Assembly: GCA_029864385.1 (NCBI GenBank) | Contig: JAOTTL010000084.1 | Span: 1 to 17,592, forward strand | Length of the DNA: 17,592 nucleotides | Source of the DNA: SG8-41 sp029864385 | GTDB taxonomy: Bacteria > Pseudomonadota > Gammaproteobacteria > Burkholderiales > SG8-41 | Reading direction: 5' to 3' | In this document: positions 6,603 to 12,552 of the stretch, one piece after another | Position numbering within the stretch: the first letter of the stretch is position 1 | Layout of the letters: the number at the start of each line of letters is the position of its first letter | Translations under genes and position numbers: made by a program | Notes under the pieces: model-generated | What the model was told of the DNA's origin: nothing | The model's database searches: none | Seen by the model: only the letters and a program-made list of their open reading frames with translations

Positions 6603-7463
6603 TCACCGGTCACTGTTTCCGGCAGCCGCCTGCCACGCGAAGTACCGCTTCATCGCGTTGACTCTTGCGAGGTAGGTCCTGACGTCATGGTCTCCGCAGC
6701 GCGCGGCGGCGGTCAGCTGAAGGCTTCGCCGCGCGTAGGCGTCGCCCGTTCCGGCCCCGCACAGGTGAACGACCGCAGCCAGGTCCTGTTTCTGCTGGAG
6801 CGCGGCGGCGGTAAGCCGCTGGCGCGCCAGCGTTCTCGCGACGCTACGATCCAGGAACGCGGCGGTCAGCTCGACGGCGTGGCTCGGGATGACGCGAGTG
6901 TAGAGGCTGTTGAACCAGCACGATCCCCAGTCGTTCCAGGGGCCGTCCTCGACTACCGCGTGGTTATGGATGCAGTAGCGCCTCGCGTCCTGGAACGCCG
7001 CGTTCGTGATCTGGTACATGCCGACCGCGCTCGACGCAGGCTGGTACATCTCGAAGGGATTCCAGGTCAGTCGCCACCGCCAGTACGTCCGGGCCACCGG
7101 ATTGCCTGAGCCTTCGACCTGGGCCAGCGCAGCCAGCAGCTCGGGCGTCATGACGGCCGTGGAATGCTCGCGGAAGAGCGGCCCGTACTGCCGCCAGGTC
7201 TCGGACGGCGTCTTGTGGAGCGCGCCGCTCAACGGGAAAAACATCTCGGCGGGTTTGCGGATCACTTGGTACAACCCGTTCAGCGCAAATATGAGCGCCA
7301 GGATGACGGCCGTCCCCGCGACGACCCGGACCGGCAGCCGCGCGGCCCATAATTCCCGGAGCGCCCGTCGGCCCAAACTGGAGAGCAGCCGGACAAACGC
7401 GATCCGGACAGGACGCGCACGCGCCCTTCGGGAACCGGCTCTGGCAGCAGGCGAACGTGACAT
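6603..7463 (-). CDS. Membrane-anchored lytic transglycosylase (SLT domain) protein
   Basis: A 286-residue protein with a very basic N-terminus (1-46), one transmembrane segment (about 47-66, VVAGTAVILALIFALNGLYQ) and a periplasmic SLT-like domain (about 105-245). Glu117 (ALAQVEGSGNP) is the likely catalytic acid, and SAVGMYQIT (145-153) matches the GxxQIxxxT motif of lytic transglycosylases. It would cleave the MurNAc-GlcNAc bond of peptidoglycan at the inner membrane. It lies 61 bp downstream of the lpoP-like gene on the same strand, extending a peptidoglycan cluster. Both ends touch repeats. The stop lies inside a GGTCACCGGTCAC repeat, which supplies the last residues NSDR, and the start follows a REP-like fragment. 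The true start could be further in, so the basic leader is uncertain. Confidence 0.8.
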   Translation of the reverse strand: MSRSPAARAGSRRARARPVRIAFVRLLSSLGRRALRELWAARLPVRVVAGTAVILALIFALNGLYQVIRKPAEMFFPLSGALHKTPSETWRQYGPLFREHSTAVMTPELLAALAQVEGSGNPVARTYWRWRLTWNPFEMYQPASSAVGMYQITNAAFQDARRYCIHNHAVVEDGPWNDWGSCWFNSLYTRVIPSHAVELTAAFLDRSVARTLARQRLTAAALQQKQDLAAVVHLCGAGTGDAYARRSLQLTAAARCGDHDVRTYLARVNAMKRYFAWQAAAGNSDR

Positions 7464-7490
7464 TACGTGCCCTTAACGCGAGAGAGGAAA

Positions 7491-7512
7491 ACCTTACTCC
7501 GACCCCATTTCC
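7491..7512. repeat. REP-like half-element between lpoP-like and SLT genes
   Basis: ACTCCGACCCCATTT is the reverse complement of AAATGGGGTCGGAGT, close to the arm of the palindrome at 1285-1335 (AAATGGGGTCGGGT). It sits between the end of the TPR lipoprotein gene and the start of the SLT gene, in their 61-bp gap. Only one arm is recognisable. Confidence 0.4.
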
Positions 7513-7524
7513 GCGGTTGTGCTC

Positions 7525-7944
7525 TCACCTCTGCCGTTCGGCGGTTTCGAGCGCCGCGCGGGCGCCCGCGGCGTCGCCGCGCGCTTCGCGCGCCTGTGCG
7601 ATGAGGCGCCAGTTCTCCGCGCGCAGCCGGTTGTCGCCGCCGGCCCAGGAGTTGGAGCGCGCGGCGACGCTCTCCGCCTGCGCGTACTCGCCCTGTTTCA
7701 GGCGCACACGCGCCAGCTCTTGCCACAGCCGCGGATTGCGCGGCTCGATGCGAAGCGCCCGCTCGAGCGATGCCGCGGCGTTCGCGAGCCGGCCGGCCAC
7801 GACATCGGCGCGCGCGCGGTCCAGCAGGCTGGCGACGGCCGCGCTCCCGATGGAGGGCACAGGAACGGGTGCCGATACAGGCGCCGGTTGCTGCACGATC
7901 GCGCAGCCGCCGAGGATCGCCACCAGGGCAAGAACGTATCTCAT
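7525..7944 (-). CDS. lpoP: TPR outer-membrane lipoprotein, LpoP-like activator of PBP1b
   Basis: A 139-residue lipoprotein. A short signal peptide ends in the lipobox LGGC with Cys14 as the lipidated residue, and Ala at +2 favours outer-membrane sorting. A Pro/Val-rich tether (about 18-32) follows, then about three TPR-like helical pairs: VVAGRLANAAASLERALRIE with PRNPRLW, LKQGEYAQAES and RGDAAGARAALETAE. It starts 7 bp after the stop of the PBP1b gene. In Pseudomonas aeruginosa the TPR lipoprotein LpoP, encoded next to ponB/mrcB, activates PBP1b and is unrelated in fold to E. coli LpoB; similar pairs occur in other proteobacteria. Order, lipobox, size and TPRs all fit. The symbol rests on this context and has not been checked by alignment. 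Confidence 0.75.
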   Translation of the reverse strand: MRYVLALVAILGGCAIVQQPAPVSAPVPVPSIGSAAVASLLDRARADVVAGRLANAAASLERALRIEPRNPRLWQELARVRLKQGEYAQAESVAARSNSWAGGDNRLRAENWRLIAQAREARGDAAGARAALETAERQR

Positions 7945-7951
7945 CAGGCCA

Positions 7952-10252
7952 TTATCTTCCGAACAGCCGCTCGAGCCAGCTCTTCGCGTCCTGCTTCACC
8001 TCTTCGACGGCGATGCCCAGCGCCGATGCGCACGGCGCGCGCTCCACCGGCGCCGAGCCCTGGGCGAACGGCAGCTCCAGCGCGTAGGGGCAGGCCCAAT
8101 CCGCGCGCAACCCGCTCTGCGCATCGATCAGCACGATCTCGATGCCTTCCGGCTTGGGCAGCGCCAGCGGCTCCGGTTTGAGCGAAGCCATCAGCTCGCC
8201 CCAGACCGGCAGCGCGGCGGCGGCGCCCGAGAGATGCGCCGCGCGGTTGTCGTCGTAGCCGATCCACACGATCGCGAGCCTGTCGCCTGTGAATCCCGCG
8301 AACCAGGCGTCGCGCTGCTCGTCCGTCGTGCCGGTCTTGCCGGCGACAGCGCTCTCCGGCGGCAGCCAGTTCTTCAGGCCTTGGGCCGTGCCTTCGCGCA
8401 CGACGCCCTGCATGGCAGCGGTGAGGAGGTACATCGGCTCAGCCGGGAACGCCTGCTCCACCACAAGGGGATAGCGCCTGAGCGGCTGGCCGGCCTGCGT
8501 CGTCACTTCGCGGATCGCGCGCAGCGGCGCGCGGAATCCCCCGCTCGCCATCGTCTGGTACATCTGCGCCACCTCGAACGGGCTCAACTCCACCGCGCCG
8601 AGCAGCGTGGCGGCGTACGGCTTCAGCTCGCGTTCGATGCCGAGCCGCTTCACGGTGCCGAGCACGCGCTCGATGCCGATCCGGGTGCCCAGCCGCGCCG
8701 AGGCGGCGTTGTAGGACTGCGCGAACGCCGTGCGCAGCTGCACCGCACCGTGGAACTTCCCGTCGTAATTCGCCGGCTTCCAGTCCGGAGCGCCGCGGCT
8801 CTTCCAGACGAAAGGCCCGTCGTCGATCGGCGTGACGAGGGTGTAGCGCGAAGGCTCGGCGAGCGCCGTGAGGTAGATCGCGGGCTTCAGGAGCGAGCCC
8901 ACGGGCCGCGCGGCGTCGAGCGCGCGGTTGAAGCCGCGGTAGCGCACGTCGCGTCCGCCGACCAGCGCCTGCACTTCGCCCGTCTGGCCGGCGGTGACCA
9001 CGATCGCGCCCTCGAGCCCGGGCTTTCCGAAGTGTTTCTCCCGGTCGAACCGCGCGAGCTTGCGCTCGAGCACGCGCTCTGCGGCGCGCTGCACGCCCGG
9101 GTCGAGCGTGGTGAACACCCTCAAGCCCTCCGAGCGCAGGTCGGCTTCCTCGTAGTCCCGCCGCAGCTGCCGGTGCACGAGCTCGAGAAAGGCCGGATGC
9201 GGCGAGGTGCCCTTCGGCGCCTTTGGGTTCAGCCCAAGGCCCGCAGCCCGCGCGGCCGCGTACTGCTCCATCGTGGCGTAGCCCTGGTCCTTCGTCCCCC
9301 GCAGGACCAGGTTGCGCCGCGCGAGCGCGCGCTGCGGGTGGCGGTACGGGTCGTAGATCCCCGGGCCCTTCATCATGCCGACCAGCAGCGCGCTATCTGC
9401 GAGCGTGAGGTGCTCGACCGGCTTGTCGAAGTAATGCAGCGACGCGAGGCCGACGCCGTGGATAGCGCGGTCGCGGTCCTGGCCGAGGTAGATCTCGTTC
9501 AGGTAGGTCTCGAGGATCTCGTTCTTGTCGTAGTGCACCTCGAGCAGCACTGCCATGAAGAGCTCGGTGATCTTGCGCCGCAGGGTCCGCTCGGGCGTCA
9601 GGAAGAAATTCTTCACCAGCTGCTGCGTCAGGGTGCTGCCGCCCTGGAGCCTGTTTCCCCGTACGAGGCTCACGACCGCCCGCGCGATGCCGCGCAGGTC
9701 AAAGCCGAGGTGAGAGTAGAAGTGGCGGTCCTCCGTCGCGATGAGCGCCTGCACCAGGTGCTTCGGCACTTCGACGAGCCGCACGAGCACCCGGTCCTCG
9801 TTGTTGGCGGGATAGATGCCGCCGATCGCTAAAGGCTCCAGGCGCACGAGCGGGACGTCCCTGCCTTCCGCGTCGCGCACCGCCACCACCGCGTCGCCCG
9901 CGAACGCCGCGCGGATGCGCTTCGCGGGCTGCGGCCCGTCCCAGAACACGAACGGCCGCACCGCGATCTCGAGTCCGTCGCCGTTCCGGACGAACCAGCC
10001 CGATTCGCCCTCGCGTGGCCCCTCGCGATAGCCGGCCTGCCGCAGCTCGTCCACGATGTCCGCCTGCGAAACGCGCAACCCGGCGTGCAGCTCCAGGGGG
10101 CGGGCGTAGATGCGCGCCGGCAGCGCGTAGCGCCGGCCCTCGAACTCGCTGCGCACGCGAAAGTCGAGATACAGCGCGAAGCCGGCTGCGAGCAGGGCAA
10201 CCGCGAGGAAGGCGAGGCTCAGATATCGCCACAATTTCGTGCGACGGGACAT
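7952..10252 (-). CDS. mrcB: Penicillin-binding protein 1B (bifunctional glycosyltransferase/transpeptidase)
   Basis: A 766-residue class A PBP. It has a short cytoplasmic tail, one transmembrane anchor (about 10-30) and a UB2H-like region (about 50-140) that in E. coli docks the lipoprotein activator. The GT51 glycosyltransferase domain (about 150-330) has EDRHFYSHLGFD with catalytic Glu174, GGSTLTQQLVKN and Glu230 (RRKITELF). The transpeptidase domain (about 415-690) has Ser453 in GSLLKP (SxxK), SYN at 513-515 and KTGT at 639-642. It polymerises and crosslinks peptidoglycan from the outer face of the inner membrane. All key residues are intact and the length is normal for PBP1b. The RBS before the ATG is weak. 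The LpoP-like gene follows by 7 bp, indicating coexpression. A very long antisense reading frame overlaps it and is taken as a codon-bias artefact. Confidence 0.96.
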   Translation of the reverse strand: MSRRTKLWRYLSLAFLAVALLAAGFALYLDFRVRSEFEGRRYALPARIYARPLELHAGLRVSQADIVDELRQAGYREGPREGESGWFVRNGDGLEIAVRPFVFWDGPQPAKRIRAAFAGDAVVAVRDAEGRDVPLVRLEPLAIGGIYPANNEDRVLVRLVEVPKHLVQALIATEDRHFYSHLGFDLRGIARAVVSLVRGNRLQGGSTLTQQLVKNFFLTPERTLRRKITELFMAVLLEVHYDKNEILETYLNEIYLGQDRDRAIHGVGLASLHYFDKPVEHLTLADSALLVGMMKGPGIYDPYRHPQRALARRNLVLRGTKDQGYATMEQYAAARAAGLGLNPKAPKGTSPHPAFLELVHRQLRRDYEEADLRSEGLRVFTTLDPGVQRAAERVLERKLARFDREKHFGKPGLEGAIVVTAGQTGEVQALVGGRDVRYRGFNRALDAARPVGSLLKPAIYLTALAEPSRYTLVTPIDDGPFVWKSRGAPDWKPANYDGKFHGAVQLRTAFAQSYNAASARLGTRIGIERVLGTVKRLGIERELKPYAATLLGAVELSPFEVAQMYQTMASGGFRAPLRAIREVTTQAGQPLRRYPLVVEQAFPAEPMYLLTAAMQGVVREGTAQGLKNWLPPESAVAGKTGTTDEQRDAWFAGFTGDRLAIVWIGYDDNRAAHLSGAAAALPVWGELMASLKPEPLALPKPEGIEIVLIDAQSGLRADWACPYALELPFAQGSAPVERAPCASALGIAVEEVKQDAKSWLERLFGR

Positions 10253-10875
10253 CCGACGGATTTTACTTTGTTGCGGTGTGTTGGCGATCGAGAGCGGCCG
10301 GCTTGAGGAGGCATGAACCGCCAGCCGTCCCGCTCAAGACCCGCGAAAAGGGCCAGGTCGCCCCGCAGCGACGGATGGGTGAGGAGGAAAAAGCTTCACT
10401 GCGAAGGACGCAAAGGAAGACAGAAGCCTTACCGCCGAGGACACCAAGAGAAGCAAGGGCAACAATTGAACCGCCGAGACGCCGAGAGGAGCAGAATCGA
10501 ATTTGAACCGCCAAGACGCCAAGGCCGCCGAGGAACAAAATGGTGATGTACAACGGCCTTGTCGTCACCAGTACTCATCACCATTTCACATCACCAGTAC
10601 CCATCACCAGTTTCCATCACTGGGGTCGTGACGGGTCACGGGTCACGGGTCACGGGTCATTGAGGTTATAGCCTTCCGCCTTAGGGGATTCCGTCCCTCC
10701 TCTAGGCCCCATCACCCATCACCTATCACCCATCACCCCCACCGCAGGTGGCATCGGCCGGGGTTTGGGGCGATACTGCGAAAACGTGGTCTGTCCCCGA
10801 TTTAGCCGCGATTTAGCCGCATCGCATGCGCTGGACAGGCACCGCTTGCGAGGCATTTCTTACAGGGAAATCGAC
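10253..10875. other. 623-bp gene-free stretch upstream of the selenoprotein operon
   Basis: No gene is visible. It consists mostly of the composite repeat at 10383-10735. Near the operon come a REP-like fragment AAACGTGGTCTGTCCCC (10782-10798) and a tandem duplication of GATTTAGCCGC (10799-10820). The promoters for mrcB (leftward) and for the operon (rightward) must lie in it, but I see no convincing -35/-10 pair. Confidence 0.55.
10383..10735. repeat. Composite intergenic repeat, copy 4 (inverted orientation)
   Basis: It begins with four degenerate ACCGCCAAGACGCCAAGG-type units (10395-10530). Next is AAATGGTGATGTACAACGG, the reverse complement of the GTACATCACCATTT core, then CAGTACTCATCACC, CAGTACCCATCACC and CAGTTTCCATCACT units. 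A GGGTCAC tandem array follows at about 10630-10660, then GCCTTCCGCCTTAGGGGATT, and finally CCCATCACC units to about 10735. It is the longest copy in the window and holds every module found in the other copies. Confidence 0.75.
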
Positions 10876-11421
10876 ATGGGCAAGATATTTCTGGTGGTAC
10901 CCGACGCGCCGGTGGAGGACGTCGCGCAGCTGAAAGCCAACCGCACCCTGAGCAGTGCCGGCATTCGGCTGGGCGTGCTCGACAACAGCAAAGGCAACGC
11001 CGACCATTTGCTGAACTTCATCATCGAGGGTGTCAAAAAAGAATTCAAGGTCGATTCGGTAGTCATGACTCGCAAGCCCACATCGAGCCGCCCGGCCACC
11101 GACACCGTCCTCGACCAGCTGGCACGGGAGGCTGACCTCGTGGTTAGCGCCATGGCCGATTGAGGCTCGTGCACGTCGTGGAGTGTCCACGACATGGCGC
11201 AGTTAACGAAACGAGGCGTGATCGCCGCCGTGGTGTGTTCCGATACCTTCATGAAACTCGGCAGCGCGCAGGCCAAGGTGTTTGGCGTAGCTGACCTGCC
11301 GCTGCTGAAAATCCAGCATCCGCTGGGCGGCCTCAAGATGGACAAAGTGCGCGAACGCGCTGAGGTGGCGCTCCCGCAACTCATCCAGGCGATCAAGGCC
11401 GTCAAGGAGAAACAGGCATGA
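10876..11421 (+). CDS. UGSC-family selenoprotein (TGA at 11161-11163 read as selenocysteine)
   Basis: The frame from ATG 10876 (MGKIFLVVPDAP) meets TGA at 11161 and continues in the same frame to 11421, giving 181 residues with selenocysteine at 96. The residues around it read VVSAMAD-U-GSCTSWSVHD, containing the U-G-S-C motif that names the UGSC (seleno)protein family reported from marine metagenomes. After the TGA, AAVVCSDTF, LPLLKIQHPLGGL and a C-terminal helix keep family character, so neither half is a complete protein. The Sec/Cys pair is spaced U-x-x-C, like a thioredoxin-type redox motif. A perfect stem-loop at 11175-11193 suits a bacterial SECIS. An AGGG ribosome binding site lies before the ATG, and no Shine-Dalgarno precedes the internal ATG at 11194. 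The stop overlaps the next start (ATGA). Biochemical role unknown. Expression requires selA/B/C/D elsewhere in the genome. Confidence 0.9.
11175..11193 (+). promoter_or_regulatory. Bacterial SECIS element (bSECIS)
   Basis: GTCGTGGA (11175-11182) and TCCACGAC (11186-11193) form a perfect 8-bp stem with the loop GTG. The loop begins 19 bases after the TGA, and its first base is G. Both agree with the published bacterial SECIS model: apical loop roughly 16-37 nt from the UGA, with a G among the first two loop bases. It would bind SelB-GTP-Sec-tRNA. It lies wholly within codons 101-106 of the selenoprotein gene. Confidence 0.88.
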
Positions 11422-12533
11422 GCGCCCTCACCCCGCTGCTCAAAGCGCCCGGCGCGTTGATCGAGTGCGATGACGACCCCGAAGCGGTATTTGAATTGCT
11501 GTGCGCCAAAGGCTGGAGCGACGGCCTGCCGGTGATCCCGCCGACACCCGAGCGGGTCGAACGCATGCTCGCCTGGTGCGACCGCGACTTGGACAAGGCG
11601 GTAATGCGCATCCCGCCGCGTTTTGGCGCTGCAACGCCGATCCGCGTGGCGGCCAATGCCGTGATGGCCGGCTGCAAGCCGGAGGTTTTCCCGCTGGTGC
11701 TGCTGGCACTCGAAGCGTTGGCCGAAGAGCAGTACAACCTCTATGGCACGCAGGCGACCACGCACCCATGCACGCCGCTGCTGATTTTCAACGGCCCGGT
11801 CGCCAAAGAAGTGGGCCTGCATTCGGGCCAGAACGTGATGGGCAATTACTTCCGCGCCAATGCTGCCATCGGGCGCGCGGTGCGGCTCGCGCTGGTCAAC
11901 ATCGGCGCGGCGATCCCCGGCACCGGCGACATGGCCACTGCCGGCACGCCGGCGAAATTCACCTTCTGCGTGGCCGAAAACGAAGCGCGCAGCCCGTGGG
12001 ACCCGCTGCACGTGGAGCTTGGCTTTTCGCGCGAGGCGAGCACCGTCACGGTGGTCTGCGCGGAAGGCCCGCACAACATCAACGACCACGAAAGCCTGAC
12101 CGCCGAGGGCATCCTCACCATGGTGGCGGGCACCATGGCGATCACCGGCTCGAACAACGCCTACTACGCGGGCCAACCGGTGCTCGCCTTCGGGCCCGAG
12201 CACGCCGCCACGGTGGCCGGCGGCGGCATGCGCAAGGCCGACGTCAAGCAATGGCTGTTTGAGCACGCCACGCTGCCACTGGCCAGGTTTTCCAAAGAAA
12301 CCATCGAGCGGCGCTTCCGCAGGAAGCTCGCCGAGCAATACGCCAACGCACCGCTGGACGCCCCGGTGCGCATGGTCAGCAAACCCGAAGATCTGATCGT
12401 CATCGTCACCGGCGGCGCGGGCAAGCACTCGCAGTACGTGCCGACTTTCGGCAACACGCGCGCCGCCACCCGCGCGCTCAAACGCGCCGACGGCACACTG
12501 GCAAAGTCCATCCACGAATTCAAACGCAGCTGA
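11418..12533 (+). CDS. Conserved UGSC-partner protein of unknown function
   Basis: A 371-residue soluble protein without signal peptide or membrane segment. Recognisable conserved stretches are GWSDGLPVIPPTPERVE (32-48), NAVMAGCKPE (80-89), HPCTPLLIFNGP (116-127), GNYFRANAAIGRAVRL (142-157) and FCVAENE (183-189). Its seven cysteines include Cys86, Cys118 and Cys184 within these motifs, candidates for redox chemistry with the selenoprotein. I recall proteins beginning G-W-(S/T)-D-G-L-P-V-x-P-P-T as a family found beside or fused to UGSC-type proteins, but no function is known to me. Its ATG overlaps the stop of the selenoprotein gene (ATGA), which implies translational coupling, and efficient Sec readthrough would help its translation. 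The alpha-hydroxy-acid enzyme gene follows after 19 bp. Confidence 0.85.
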   Translation: MSALTPLLKAPGALIECDDDPEAVFELLCAKGWSDGLPVIPPTPERVERMLAWCDRDLDKAVMRIPPRFGAATPIRVAANAVMAGCKPEVFPLVLLALEALAEEQYNLYGTQATTHPCTPLLIFNGPVAKEVGLHSGQNVMGNYFRANAAIGRAVRLALVNIGAAIPGTGDMATAGTPAKFTFCVAENEARSPWDPLHVELGFSREASTVTVVCAEGPHNINDHESLTAEGILTMVAGTMAITGSNNAYYAGQPVLAFGPEHAATVAGGGMRKADVKQWLFEHATLPLARFSKETIERRFRRKLAEQYANAPLDAPVRMVSKPEDLIVIVTGGAGKHSQYVPTFGNTRAATRALKRADGTLAKSIHEFKRS

Positions 12534-12552
12534 CCCGCAAGGAACCCATCGC

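Noticed and set aside
7457..9832. A 791-codon open frame on the plus strand opposite mrcB
   Set aside because: It is antisense to a clear PBP1b gene, is rich in Arg/Ala/His as expected from GC-rich codon shadowing, and shows no domain.
10743..10875. Upstream start for the selenoprotein gene at 10765
   Set aside because: The extra 37 residues come from REP-like and duplicated sequence. The ATG at 10876 has an AGGG site, and the UGSC family begins with a KIFLVVP-like strand.
11161..11163. TGA as a simple nonsense mutation making the UGSC gene a pseudogene
   Set aside because: The codon falls exactly at the U of the UGSC motif and is followed by a perfect stem at SECIS spacing. The sequence after it is conserved-looking with no other stop or frameshift.
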